This document shows, in pieces, positions 7,889 through 16,376 of a stretch of 54,728 nt of DNA; position 1 is the stretch's first letter, and every line of letters begins with the position of its first letter. The stretch is from positions 1-54,728 of the forward strand of contig JACKAH010000008.1 in assembly GCA_020635175.1 (NCBI GenBank), given 5' to 3'. This DNA is from Deltaproteobacteria bacterium. GTDB lineage: Bacteria; Bdellovibrionota_C; UBA2361; J135. The notes beneath the pieces were generated by a model. The model made no database searches. It was given only the letters and a program-made list of their open reading frames with translations, and was not told the origin of the DNA. Position numbers and translations under genes: made by a program.

Positions 7889-8908
7889 ATGTATGACGAA
7901 AGATCTCATGAAGGCCAGGGACTGGAAAAACCGGATTTAGAGGAATTACGGATCGCTATTAACACCGCTTGTACTGGTCTATGCGATGGAAGCATAGAAC
8001 CAGGTAGTTGCTTAGATCTTGTAGAAGCTGCCTTAAATCAAGTTACAGATCTTTCTGAGCGAACAAGACTCGGCATTCAGGTAGAGGCAAGTTATAGAGA
8101 AGCTCACGATGGAGATTTCTGCAATTTCAATCAATATATGCAAGGAGTCTCTTTAGCCCTTGATAGCGACCAAGTTGATGAATTCGATGCCGCGAGTGCA
8201 GTTGATAATGCGATTGATTACATTCAAGAATGTGCTTCAAATGAAGAGGTGCAACGAGCGATGCCACCGCTCTCAAAACGACCGATTATTGCTATTCACG
8301 ATATCACGACACCAGAGAGGCTTATCGCACATCTAAACAGTGAAGTTGCACACGGAGTTTGTGCTAATCAGTTATATTTAGATTTATTCGAACTTAAAGC
8401 TGAGCGAGCTTACACCTTTCAAAATCAGGCAGTACGAGCTGCCACTCATGAGTACATTGAATACATCGCAGGTGCAGTTCATAGCGAGACGATGATGCCC
8501 GAGCTAGTTGCATGTCATGCTATTGAGCTTGTTGAGCAATTTAGATCTGATCCTGAATTTGCAGAAAGCATGCTCAATACTTTGCCGTATAAAAATTTGC
8601 GTCGACTTGATACCTTGATGCCGGGTAACGCTGAGACAAGGATCTATCATTTCGAAAATCCTGACGGCGAAGACTTCTTTGCTGTTATCTCCTATGCAAC
8701 ACCTGTAAAGATGTGGATTTACGCTAAAGCAAGTGCTGTGCTTGGAGAAGTTGAGGATTTCATTAGGCGCCAGGCAGCAACAAGCCAGGGCGATTATGTA
8801 GAATTCGATCCTGCTGATGAAGGAGCTCTTGAAATGACTACTAAACACCTTATGCAGACAAGCCCAGCAGTACAGCTGATTAAAAGCCTAGTAGATACTA
8901 AAAAATAG
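7889..8908 (+). CDS. Acidic cytoplasmic protein of unknown function
   Basis: A 339-residue soluble protein with no signal peptide or membrane segment and no family I recognise. It is acidic and mostly helical: LRIAINTACTGLCDGSIEPG near the start, then a long alpha-rich middle (EYIEYIAGAVHSETMMPELV). A short beta region around residue 250 (ETRIYHFENPDGEDFFAVIS) looks like a small globular domain. Five cysteines are spread without a CxxC pattern. The start is preceded by G-rich runs, one eight bases upstream and another directly abutting the ATG. It lies 66 bases upstream of ispD in the same direction and could share a transcript. Confidence 0.7.
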   Translation: MYDERSHEGQGLEKPDLEELRIAINTACTGLCDGSIEPGSCLDLVEAALNQVTDLSERTRLGIQVEASYREAHDGDFCNFNQYMQGVSLALDSDQVDEFDAASAVDNAIDYIQECASNEEVQRAMPPLSKRPIIAIHDITTPERLIAHLNSEVAHGVCANQLYLDLFELKAERAYTFQNQAVRAATHEYIEYIAGAVHSETMMPELVACHAIELVEQFRSDPEFAESMLNTLPYKNLRRLDTLMPGNAETRIYHFENPDGEDFFAVISYATPVKMWIYAKASAVLGEVEDFIRRQAATSQGDYVEFDPADEGALEMTTKHLMQTSPAVQLIKSLVDTKK

Positions 8909-8974
8909 CTGACTTAGCTGATTTTTGGTCTTAATTCTGATACGCTCAGCCTTCAGGTAATATTTGAGGCTTAG

Positions 8975-9694
8975 ATGAATATAGCGATAATTGTAGCAGG
9001 TGGAATCGGTTCAAGACTTGGCCTTGGCTACAATAAAGTTTTTGCAGAACTAAAGGGACGTAAAGTTTTAGCGTATACGATCGCAAATTTTGAGAGATGT
9101 GCAGAGGTCGATCAGATAGTGGTGTGTGCTGGAAACCACGAAAGCGGCACAGCGCATGATGATATTAAATCTGTATCAGACTTAATTATCGAGGAGAAGT
9201 TTCACAAGGTCTCTAGAGTAGTTGCTGGTGGTAGTACACGCATGGAATCGGTGCAGTGTGGAATTGATGCTGTTTCTCCAAAATTAACTGACATCTTGTT
9301 AGTACAAGATGGAAGCAGGCCATTTATCTCAAATGGTTTAATCGTTGAGATGATCGAGAAAGCTAAAAGTGGAGATGCTGTTATCTGTGGAGCAGTTCCT
9401 AAAGATACTATTCAGATCTTAGATGAGCGTGGCTTTAGCGTTGAAACCCCAGAGCGTAATAAACTCTTAGCTATTTATACTCCGTTTGTAGGCACCTACC
9501 GTATCATCAGAGAGGCGAGAGATAAGGCGATTGCTGAGAATTATCTCAATACACCTGGTTACGAAGACTCAGCTTTAATACAAAAACTTGGCAAAGCGGT
9601 TCAGGTCGTAGAATCGCCTTATTCGAACATTAAGATAACAACACAAGATGATTTAAAACTAGCAGAATGGATAATTGAGCAGGGAAAGTATTGA
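8975..9694 (+). CDS. ispD: 2-C-methyl-D-erythritol 4-phosphate cytidylyltransferase
   Basis: Third enzyme of the MEP isoprenoid pathway. It joins CTP and MEP to give CDP-ME. The 239-residue length is normal. The N-terminal nucleotide loop IIVAGGIGSRLG matches the family's AAGxGxRm motif, with IVAGG in place of the usual AAAGSG. VAGGSTRMESVQCGID, LLVQDGSRPFIS (the DAARP position, here DGSRP) and PGYEDSALIQKLGKAVQVVE (the TDD/EDD region) follow in order, ending in NIKITTQDDLKLAEWII. It forms a tight block with ispF and ispE, covering three consecutive steps. The ispF ATG overlaps its stop codon. Confidence 0.95.
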   Translation: MNIAIIVAGGIGSRLGLGYNKVFAELKGRKVLAYTIANFERCAEVDQIVVCAGNHESGTAHDDIKSVSDLIIEEKFHKVSRVVAGGSTRMESVQCGIDAVSPKLTDILLVQDGSRPFISNGLIVEMIEKAKSGDAVICGAVPKDTIQILDERGFSVETPERNKLLAIYTPFVGTYRIIREARDKAIAENYLNTPGYEDSALIQKLGKAVQVVESPYSNIKITTQDDLKLAEWIIEQGKY

Positions 9695-10197
9695 TGAATC
9701 TAAAGATTGGATTAGGAAAAGATTCGCATCGATTTGTAACTGACGAGGAGCTAAGCGAATTCCAGGATAAGCGTTTGCTACTTGGGCAAGTCTTGGTTGA
9801 AGGGATGAGATGCTTTAAGGCTCATTCTGATGGAGATGTTATCTATCATGCTGTTTTTAATGCACTTGCTTCAGGGCTTGGGCTCAAATCGATTGGTCAT
9901 TACTTCCCTGATACAGACTCGGCTAATAAAGAAAAAGATAGTAGGGCTTTTTTGTCTAAGGCACGAGAGCTTGTAGAGCAGCACGGCTACGAGATTAACA
10001 ACTTAGCGATAGTAATAGAGTGTAAAGCACCAAAAATTGATCCAATTTCAGATCAGATTAAGGAAAATCTTGCGAATGATTTAGGCATTGAGAGTAGCGA
10101 TATAAGTATTACTGCTACCACAGGTGAGGGCATGACACCTTGGGGGCAGGGTTTGGGTGTTGAGGTAACCTGTTCTGTTCTCCTTTATCAGGAGTAG
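9694..10197 (+). CDS. ispF: 2-C-methyl-D-erythritol 2,4-cyclodiphosphate synthase
   Basis: Fifth step of the MEP pathway, cyclising CDP-ME 2-phosphate to MEcPP with loss of CMP. About 167 residues, typical of the trimeric zinc enzyme. Motifs are GLGKDSHRF (metal Asp and His), AHSDGDVIYHAVFNALASGL, IGHYFPDTDS, IECKAPKI and ATTGEGMTPWGQGLGVEVTC. The ATG at 9694 is preferred over the TTG at 9691 because AGGGAAAG sits about six bases before it. It overlaps the ispD stop as TGATG, which implies translational coupling. Confidence 0.96.
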   Translation: MNLKIGLGKDSHRFVTDEELSEFQDKRLLLGQVLVEGMRCFKAHSDGDVIYHAVFNALASGLGLKSIGHYFPDTDSANKEKDSRAFLSKARELVEQHGYEINNLAIVIECKAPKIDPISDQIKENLANDLGIESSDISITATTGEGMTPWGQGLGVEVTCSVLLYQE

Positions 10198-10200
10198 GCT

Positions 10201-11112
10201 TTGGAACTAACTATACCCGCATACGCAAAGCTTAATTGGAGTCTGCAAGTATTAGGTGCCTTCCCTGAAGATCATGTTAATTTCGGTTATACTGAGATTG
10301 AGTCTCTGATGCTCTTATTAGATCTGCATGACTTAGTAACGGTAAAGATTTTAGATACAAAGAATTCAGAAGTTTCTATCCATTGTGATAACCCAAATGT
10401 TCCACAAACATTGAATGGGAAAGTACAAGAGAATGTCTGCTTTAAAGCTATTCAAGCTCTAAAAGGGGACGCTGCCATTTTTTTGCCGAAAAATGGCAGC
10501 GTCCCCTTTTTGGAGAATGACATCGAGATCTACATTGAAAAGAATATTCCATTAGCTGGTGGATTGGGTGGAAGCTCTACCGATGGCGTTGCGGTGTTAA
10601 AGGCGTTAGACCAGATCTATCAATTAAACTTAAGTAGAGAATCTTTAATTGAAATTGCTGCTACTTTTGGAAGCGACACTCCGTTTTTTGCAAGTGGATA
10701 CCCCCAGGCAATTGTAAAAGGGAGAGGGGAGATAGTTGAGCCGTGTGAGCTGTTTTCAGAGCAGAAAAGATTCATCTTAGTTAATCCAGGAATTGAATTG
10801 TACGTTGGTGAAGTCTTTAAGGCCTTAAAGAATGCAGACTTTAAAAAATGCGGATTAAAGAGAGAACTTTATCAGCCTTCAAACGATCTGCAACATTCAC
10901 CGTACGTTAGCCAGTACTTTAAAAATTGTGAAGATATCTGTCAGGCTCTTATAGCGAGTGGTTGCGAAGTTGCTCAGATGAGTGGTTCAGGGTCAACCTG
11001 TTTTGGACTTTGTAGTGAAACAGTAGATATCGGCTTGCTCTCAGATCTCTCAGTCAAGTGTACAGTCTTTGAAGCAAGCTTATGTTCTGGTGAGCTTTCA
11101 ACTGAGGCATAA
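10201..11112 (+). CDS. ispE: 4-diphosphocytidyl-2-C-methyl-D-erythritol kinase with in-frame palindromic insert
   Basis: GHMP-family kinase for the fourth MEP step, phosphorylating CDP-ME at the 2-OH. The start is a TTG with AGGAG six bases upstream, and the protein begins IPAYAKLNWSLQVLG as the family does. The ATP motif PLAGGLGGSSTDGVAVLKAL and the C-terminal GCEVAQMSGSGSTCFGL are intact. At 303 residues it is slightly long. The excess fits residues about 87-103 (KGDAAIFLPKNGSVPF), which are encoded by a perfect 22-bp-arm palindrome just before the ATP-binding region. The 3' end overlaps the convergent EamA gene by 139 bases. Confidence 0.93.
   Translation: MELTIPAYAKLNWSLQVLGAFPEDHVNFGYTEIESLMLLLDLHDLVTVKILDTKNSEVSIHCDNPNVPQTLNGKVQENVCFKAIQALKGDAAIFLPKNGSVPFLENDIEIYIEKNIPLAGGLGGSSTDGVAVLKALDQIYQLNLSRESLIEIAATFGSDTPFFASGYPQAIVKGRGEIVEPCELFSEQKRFILVNPGIELYVGEVFKALKNADFKKCGLKRELYQPSNDLQHSPYVSQYFKNCEDICQALIASGCEVAQMSGSGSTCFGLCSETVDIGLLSDLSVKCTVFEASLCSGELSTEA
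10461..10510. repeat. REP-like palindrome inside ispE
   Basis: The left arm (10461-10482) begins AAAAGGGGACGCTGCCATTT. The right arm (10489-10510) is its exact reverse complement and ends GTCCCCTTTT. Only six bases separate them. Arms of the GGGGAC...GTCCCC kind are typical of mobile REP/RAYT-type elements. Here the element keeps the ispE reading frame open. Confidence 0.9.
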
Positions 11113-11558
11113 GTAGTCTCTGGGCTACGTGTAACAACCAGACTTGCGCCGATCAAGATTAAGCACGCTCCAGCTAAAAATCTTGTATCAAGTTTTTCTC
11201 CGATTAAGAGAAATAGAACAATTGCTGTAAAAACAGGATAAGAGATCTCTAATACCGCAGCAGTGTTTGCCCCTAAATTTTTAATGCTGTAAAGAATCAG
11301 TATGTTTGCCACGAGTGCGACTAACATTGAAGCAGCAATATAGACTAAACTTTTCGATTCGAGTGCTGTTATCGAGAGAATACTCTCTCCCTTGATCAGC
11401 AAAATTGGAATTATGATAACAACATCAAGAATCCCACCATATAAAAGTAGTTTTAAAGGAGAGATCTTTTCTAGCGCTAAGTGATGCAGCGCATATACAA
11501 CCCCCCAACAAATTGCGGCTAAGATAGGAAGAGTTGCAGATTTCAGGATAAAATTCAT
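10974..11558 (-). CDS. Half-size EamA/DMT-family membrane transporter
   Basis: A 194-residue inner-membrane protein with about five hydrophobic helices: LPILAAICWGVVYALHHLAL, LLLYGGILDVVIIIPILLI, LVYIAASMLVALVANILILY, TAAVLEISYPVFTAIVLFLL and RFLAGACLILIGASLVVTRS. One EamA repeat is present, whereas most family members have two in about 290 residues. It could therefore work as a dimer, like small multidrug transporters. The start has AGGAG upstream. The C-terminal 45 residues or so are hydrophilic and encoded opposite the end of ispE. This tail probably arose by read-through into the neighbour. The substrate is unknown. Confidence 0.78.
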   Translation of the reverse strand: MNFILKSATLPILAAICWGVVYALHHLALEKISPLKLLLYGGILDVVIIIPILLIKGESILSITALESKSLVYIAASMLVALVANILILYSIKNLGANTAAVLEISYPVFTAIVLFLLIGEKLDTRFLAGACLILIGASLVVTRSPETTYASVESSPEHKLASKTVHLTERSESKPISTVSLQSPKQVDPEPLI

Positions 11559-11677
11559 GTACTCCTATCTCAGAAATCCCTGGTATTGATTCAGATAAAG
11601 ATCTGCGAAAATTTGGCAAATAAGCAAAGGTCAAGCTTTGAAGTTGCCTTAAGTAATTAAAATTACTAAAAAAACTA

Positions 11678-13714
11678 TTAGCTCTCTTTCGAGACTTTCT
11701 CCATACGATTTCTATACGTCCAATAAGTTCCTAGGACTTTTTTTACGTAATTCCTAGTCTCCTGGTAGGTAATAAACTCTACCCATAGTTCAGGTGAGGT
11801 ATCAGGGTATCTTTGAAGCCATCTATCTACCGCACTAGCACCTGCATTGTAAGCTGCGATAATTAGATGCCATTTTCCATTATAGTGATCGTATAGTCGT
11901 TTAATATGCTTTGCCCCAAGTGCAATGTTTACTTCTGGCAAGAATATCCTCTCAGGCTCTCCTTTTTGATAACCCATAAAGCCCTCCATCTCAGCAGTTT
12001 GTGGCATTAGTTGCATCAGGCCTTGGGCACCTGAATGAGATAAGGCTAATGGATTAAACGCACTCTCAGTTCTGGCCAAGGAAATTAAGAGCAATGGATC
12101 GATTTTGTAGTTGTTCGCTTCTTTAACAAAAAGATCCCAATACTTATTTGGATAAAGAATATCGATTACCTCTGTTAAACAGAGCTTCTCAAGAGAGCTA
12201 TAAACACTTGGGAGCTCTCTTAGCTCCATAAAACTTTCACTTGTAGCTCCCATATCAAGAATTAGCTTGGCTCTAGCTCTAACTGCTGATTCATCGTTTT
12301 GGGTATTTCTTGTCAGATAATCCACCTCTTCACGGACCAGGTCGTATAGTCCATAAGTTGCTAAGTGTTTTAGCTTTGATTCATTTTGTGAACCAATCGC
12401 AATGTCTTGATTTGTGCATTTTTTTGACTTTGTGAATAAAAAATCAGCCGGCGGATTAAAGTCGTTTGATGGTGTGGCAATTGTTTCACCCTTATTGATC
12501 CAGAAATAATACAGCCTTGGATCAGATAAGATATCGCTATTCATGGTTAGAGTTTTATTTTGTTGAACCTTATCTAGCCAGTAGTTCACTGCTTGATAGT
12601 CATAGTAGTTAAGATTAACACCTGACTTCTTAAGCTTTGTTAAGACCTGAATAGCGTCTAATTCTTTGTCCTGCTTTAAGTAAAGCCAACCAAGCCTTAG
12701 AGACGATTGTCTAAAGTAATCATCTTTAACGCCCGCACCTATGATAGTCCTATAATGCTTAACGGCCTGTTCAAGCTCTCCTTTTTCTTCCGATATCCTC
12801 GCCATGATATATAGGGAGAACCTACTATTTGTACCAATTTTACGTAGCCACTTTTCTGCTTCGGCATACTCATTTTTGTTCCACTCAATCCTCGTTAACT
12901 CTTCAAGTGTATCGCGATAAAGGGAACTATCAGCATTCTTAGCTACGTTAACGAGATACTCTTTTCTTTCATCCTGTTTATTTACACGCTTTAGGATCGT
13001 TAGTTTTTGAACAAAGAACTGTTTGCTCTGTAGCTGAGTTTTAAAATCAGGCTCAGCCTCGAGCTTTACTAAAAGATCATATGCAGCATTGTTTAGTCCT
13101 TGGGCTTGAAGCGTAACAAGCTCAGAAAGATAAAACTTAGGGGTAAAAATATTCTTCTTGTTTGCAAAATCCATCTCTTCAATTGATTGTTGCAATCTAT
13201 ATGCTTTTGCTGCGGCAAGTGTTTTTGGATATGTGAGTCTAATTGACTGAAGCTTCTTTATAGCAACTGATAGCTTGTTTTGTTTGCTGTCGATTAGTGC
13301 CTCTACATAACGAAGTTCAGGAGATAGCTGTTTATGACCTTCGGCCTTTAAGTTGATAAGTTTCTCAACAATTTTCCCGTAATTAGGTTTTGGATTGCTT
13401 AAAAGCTCATGCTCAATTCGAAGTTTCTCTTTGTATAGACTAACCAGGCCGGTAGCTGGCAGCTTTTCAAGGCTTAACTTTGCATTGACGTAGTCTTCTA
13501 CCTGCAGTTGAGACTCGCATAGGTAGATTGTCGACCAATCTTCAGCTCCAGGTTTTGACTTTATTTTAGTCAGGGCCTGGATCGCCTGCACGGCTTGCCC
13601 CTGTCTTAGGTGCTCTTTGGCATTATTAAAGTTAATCCCAACAAGTAGTTCGCTAGCTTGAACTGTACTAGTGATTAGAATTATTAAGAGAATTGAGAAA
13701 ACACGATTCGACAT
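11678..13714 (-). CDS. slt: Soluble lytic murein transglycosylase (Slt70-like)
   Basis: A 678-residue periplasmic enzyme that cleaves the MurNAc-GlcNAc bond of peptidoglycan, giving 1,6-anhydro muropeptides. The signal peptide is SNRVFSILLIILITSTVQAS. Residues about 30-510 form a long alpha-superhelix of TPR-like repeats (for example SLYIMARISEEKGELEQAVK). The C-terminal GH23/SLT domain (about 535-670) has the catalytic Glu in SLARTESAFNPLALSHSGAQ, followed by GLMQLMPQTAE, HLIIAAYNAGASAVDRW and ETRNYVKKVLGTYWTYRNRM. All of these are hallmarks. It is transcribed toward the EamA gene and diverges from prfA. Confidence 0.94.
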   Translation of the reverse strand: MSNRVFSILLIILITSTVQASELLVGINFNNAKEHLRQGQAVQAIQALTKIKSKPGAEDWSTIYLCESQLQVEDYVNAKLSLEKLPATGLVSLYKEKLRIEHELLSNPKPNYGKIVEKLINLKAEGHKQLSPELRYVEALIDSKQNKLSVAIKKLQSIRLTYPKTLAAAKAYRLQQSIEEMDFANKKNIFTPKFYLSELVTLQAQGLNNAAYDLLVKLEAEPDFKTQLQSKQFFVQKLTILKRVNKQDERKEYLVNVAKNADSSLYRDTLEELTRIEWNKNEYAEAEKWLRKIGTNSRFSLYIMARISEEKGELEQAVKHYRTIIGAGVKDDYFRQSSLRLGWLYLKQDKELDAIQVLTKLKKSGVNLNYYDYQAVNYWLDKVQQNKTLTMNSDILSDPRLYYFWINKGETIATPSNDFNPPADFLFTKSKKCTNQDIAIGSQNESKLKHLATYGLYDLVREEVDYLTRNTQNDESAVRARAKLILDMGATSESFMELRELPSVYSSLEKLCLTEVIDILYPNKYWDLFVKEANNYKIDPLLLISLARTESAFNPLALSHSGAQGLMQLMPQTAEMEGFMGYQKGEPERIFLPEVNIALGAKHIKRLYDHYNGKWHLIIAAYNAGASAVDRWLQRYPDTSPELWVEFITYQETRNYVKKVLGTYWTYRNRMEKVSKES

Positions 13715-13845
13715 TCTTGACTCTTTAGGCTAATTATAACGGCATCCTTTACTGATATTGGCAGGAAAAGACATCACCTATCAACATCTTTTCTACTATA
13801 TGGAATCAAATCAGAAAGGGGCTATTAATTTATTAGAGTGAGTTT

Positions 13846-14916
13846 ATGTGGGAGAAGTTACAAGAGGTTGAACAGAGATACGAAGAGATTGGAGCAAAGC
13901 TTTCTTCCCCTGAGGTCTTGGCAAATTCTAAAATGCTTCAACAGTTGTCTCGTGAGCACAAAGAGCTCAGCGAAATCGTAGAGTGTTACCGTTCATATAA
14001 GAAAGCAAAAGAAGAGCTTGCTGGTAGTAAAGAGTTGCTAAACTCTGCTGACGATCCAGAAATGGTTGAAATGGCTCAGGAAGAGGTCAAAAACCTCAAT
14101 GAGTGTATTAAGCGTTTCGAAGAAGAGCTTCAAATCCTGTTGTTACCGAAAGATCCAAATGACAATAAGAACGTTGTTCTTGAGATTCGAGCTGGAGCAG
14201 GTGGTGATGAAGCAGCAATCTTCGTCGGAGATCTCTTCACAATGTACAGTCGCTATGCTGAAGGGCTAGGGTGGAAAGTCGAAATTCTAAGTTCTCACGC
14301 TGCTTCCCAGGGTGGCTATAAAGAAATTATTGCGATGATAAACGGTAATGGCGCTTATAGCCGTTTGAAATATGAAAGCGGTGTGCACCGCGTACAGCGT
14401 GTTCCTGATACAGAGTCTCAGGGAAGGATTCATACTTCAACTGTAACGGTTGCTATCTTACCTGAAGCTGAAGAAGTTGAGGTTAATATCAACGAAAAAG
14501 ATTTAAGAATTGATGTTTTTAGAGCCAGTGGGCCAGGTGGGCAAAGTGTTAATACGACCGACTCTGCTGTTCGTATTACGCATCTCCCAACAGGGATTGT
14601 AGTGTCCATGCAGGATGAGAAATCTCAGATAAAGAACCGCCAAAAGGCAATGAAAGTTTTGATGGCTCGTCTACTAGAAAAAGAGCAGGCTGAAGCCGAT
14701 GCTGAGCGCTCTGCTGCAAGACGCGGACAGGTTGGAACTGGAGATCGCTCAGAAAGAATTAGAACCTATAATTTTCCTCAGTCGAGAATTACGGACCATA
14801 GAATTGGCTTAACAACTCATAGCCTTGATGAAGTAATAGGTGGAGATCTCGAACAGGTAACTGATCCACTAATTGCGCACTATCAAGCCTTAGCCTTAAA
14901 GGGAGAGATCTCCTAA
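13846..14916 (+). CDS. prfA: Peptide chain release factor 1
   Basis: RF1 ends translation at UAA and UAG. The 356-residue length is standard. The stop-codon tripeptide region is HRVQRVPDTESQGRIHTSTV, with P-D-T in the PxT position. The peptidyl-transferase motif is FRASGPGGQSVNTTDSAVRI, containing GGQ. NFPQSRITDHRIGLTTHSLD is also conserved. The GGQ glutamine is methylated by PrmC, encoded 2.4 kb downstream. In many bacteria prfA and prmC are adjacent, but here a three-gene RiPP cassette lies between them. Confidence 0.98.
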   Translation: MWEKLQEVEQRYEEIGAKLSSPEVLANSKMLQQLSREHKELSEIVECYRSYKKAKEELAGSKELLNSADDPEMVEMAQEEVKNLNECIKRFEEELQILLLPKDPNDNKNVVLEIRAGAGGDEAAIFVGDLFTMYSRYAEGLGWKVEILSSHAASQGGYKEIIAMINGNGAYSRLKYESGVHRVQRVPDTESQGRIHTSTVTVAILPEAEEVEVNINEKDLRIDVFRASGPGGQSVNTTDSAVRITHLPTGIVVSMQDEKSQIKNRQKAMKVLMARLLEKEQAEADAERSAARRGQVGTGDRSERIRTYNFPQSRITDHRIGLTTHSLDEVIGGDLEQVTDPLIAHYQALALKGEIS

Positions 14917-15048
14917 GATAGGATTTATTTTTTAGAACCTGACTTCTAAGTAACCTTCTGCGCGGCAAAGACGAATATATCCTTAACTATCATTGACAGC
15001 TCTACCAAAGCGTAGTGCAATCAGATACTTATGGGCCGTTAGGAAGGG

Positions 15049-15133
15049 TATAGCAGACCAAAATTTAGTTATAGCTTTTTACTTGAGTGCATTACCGCAT
15101 TTTGTGCTATATAGTGCTCTCTGGTCTGCTATA
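15049..15133 (+). promoter_or_regulatory. Inverted repeat framing the putative hvfA promoter
   Basis: TATAGCAGACCA (15049-15060) and its exact complement TGGTCTGCTATA (15122-15133) flank 61 bases. A few more G/C bases can pair outside these arms with one bulge. Between them lie TTGAGT (15083-15088) and TATATA (15108-15113), a possible but overlong (19-base) promoter. It could be a pair of regulator half-sites or a leader hairpin. The rest of 14917-15197 shows no gene. Confidence 0.5.
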
Positions 15134-15197
15134 TCCTCCACGGACGGAGACCATGATTAAGACTAACGATTAATTGTTACGTACAGGAAACAAAAAT

Positions 15198-15458
15198 ATG
15201 ACACCTAAGAAAAATGTATTTTCTAAACTTTCAAAAGTTACAGTTGGCGCTGTTGCTGGTGCTGCTCTTGCTGCTGCTCCTTTGACTGCTATTGCTGGAG
15301 ACGAGCATGCTGGTGAAGGTAGCTGTTCAGGAACTAAAGCTGAGTCAGGTGAGAAAGGTTGCAGTGGTGACAAAGCTGATGCTGATTCTGGTGATGCTAG
15401 CTGTTCAGGTGAAGCTAGTTGTTCAGGTGAAGCTAGCTGCAGTGGAGAAGGCGAGTAG
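15198..15458 (+). CDS. hvfA: HvfA/bufferin-like Cys-rich RiPP metallophore precursor
   Basis: An 86-residue precursor. The start is ATG 15198, with AGGAAAC upstream, rather than the TTG at 15174. Residues 1-34 form a signal peptide (VGAVAGAALAAAPLTAIAG). The mature part is a low-complexity acidic, Gly/Ser-rich chain with five cysteines (43, 55, 69, 75, 81), each in a C-S-G triplet. The last three make a six-residue repeat, SCSGEA. This layout, with a DUF692 maturase and partner gene next to it, matches the MNIO-modified precursors called HvfA or bufferins. In those, Cys residues in EGKCG-type repeats become oxazolone/thioamide or thiooxazole copper ligands. Modification here is inferred. The CSGE variant differs from the EGKCG motif. 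A terminator follows. Confidence 0.82.
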   Translation: MTPKKNVFSKLSKVTVGAVAGAALAAAPLTAIAGDEHAGEGSCSGTKAESGEKGCSGDKADADSGDASCSGEASCSGEASCSGEGE

Positions 15459-15485
15459 TTTTCTAACTTCAGAAAGTAGTTACTA

Positions 15486-15515
15486 AAAGAGAGCCACCTT
15501 TGTGTGGCTCTCTTT
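15486..15515 (+). terminator. Terminator/attenuator between precursor and maturase genes
   Basis: A perfect 12-bp stem (AAAGAGAGCCAC and GTGGCTCTCTTT) with the six-base loop CTTTGT lies 27 bases after the hvfA stop. The T-rich end is short, so partial read-through into hvfB is likely. That would leave more precursor than enzyme transcript. Confidence 0.85.
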
Positions 15516-15533
15516 GTATAAAAAGTAAGAGAA

Positions 15534-16376
15534 ATGAAAAATTATAATCTCAAATCCCTTGGTGCTGGCGCTGGCTTACGGCATGAGCATTTTCAAGAAA
15601 TTATTAAGAAAAAACCTGCGTTTAATTGGTTTGAGATTATTGCAGAAGATTTCATAAATATAGGTGGGTATGTTCAGGAGTGCTTTGAAAAGATTCTCTC
15701 GAACTACACAATCATTCCACACGGAGTAAGTCTCTCTATCGGATCTACCGATGCTCTTAAGATGGATAAGCTTAAGCGGCTTAAGGATTTCTGTGATCTG
15801 ATTAATGCTCCGTGGTACTCAGATCATATGTGCTTTACTATGGTTGATCATATCAACCTAGAAGATCTAATTCCTGTCCCTTTTACACAAGAGACAGTCG
15901 ATCATATCGTTTCAAGGATAAAAGTAGTTCAAGACGTGCTAGAGCGACCCGTACTTTTTGAAAATGTGACGCGCTATATCACGGTCTCTGATAGAGAAAT
16001 GTCAGAGAGTGAGTTTCTAAATCAAATTCTAGAGAAATCAGATTGTGGACTTTTGTTAGATGTTACTAATGTTCATCTTAATTCAATTTATCATGAATTT
16101 GATCCGTATAGCTTCATTCAATCATTGCCATTAGAGAGAGTTGGTCAGATTCATTTGGCAGGTTGGGAGGAATTGCCGGATGGTAATTTTATAGATAGTC
16201 ATGATGCTCCAGTGCCTGAGGCGGTTTGGGAGCTTTTTAAGAAAACAATAGCCCTAACAGGCCCAACCTCTGTATTGGTTGAGTGGGACAAGAAGTTGCC
16301 CTCTGTTGAAAGGCTGCTGAAAGAGGCTCAGATGGCAGAAGAGATGATGCATGATGTTGTTAAGGCGGCAGCGTAA
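15534..16376 (+). CDS. hvfB: DUF692 multinuclear non-heme iron oxidase (MNIO), RiPP maturase
   Basis: A 280-residue TIM-barrel enzyme of the MbnB/BufB/HvfB family, which uses two or three iron ions and oxygen to oxidise precursor cysteines. Metal-ligand and family motifs run in order: GAGAGLRHEHF, WFEIIAEDF, IPHGVSLSIGS, YSDHMCF, VLFENVTRYI, LLLDVTNVHLNS, GQIHLAGWEE, FIDSHDAPV and VLVEWDKKLPS. These supply the expected Glu, His, Asp and Asn ligands. There is no signal peptide, so it acts in the cytoplasm before the precursor is exported. It follows the hvfA terminator, and its stop overlaps the next gene's ATG by one base (TAATG). Confidence 0.93.
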   Translation: MKNYNLKSLGAGAGLRHEHFQEIIKKKPAFNWFEIIAEDFINIGGYVQECFEKILSNYTIIPHGVSLSIGSTDALKMDKLKRLKDFCDLINAPWYSDHMCFTMVDHINLEDLIPVPFTQETVDHIVSRIKVVQDVLERPVLFENVTRYITVSDREMSESEFLNQILEKSDCGLLLDVTNVHLNSIYHEFDPYSFIQSLPLERVGQIHLAGWEELPDGNFIDSHDAPVPEAVWELFKKTIALTGPTSVLVEWDKKLPSVERLLKEAQMAEEMMHDVVKAAA

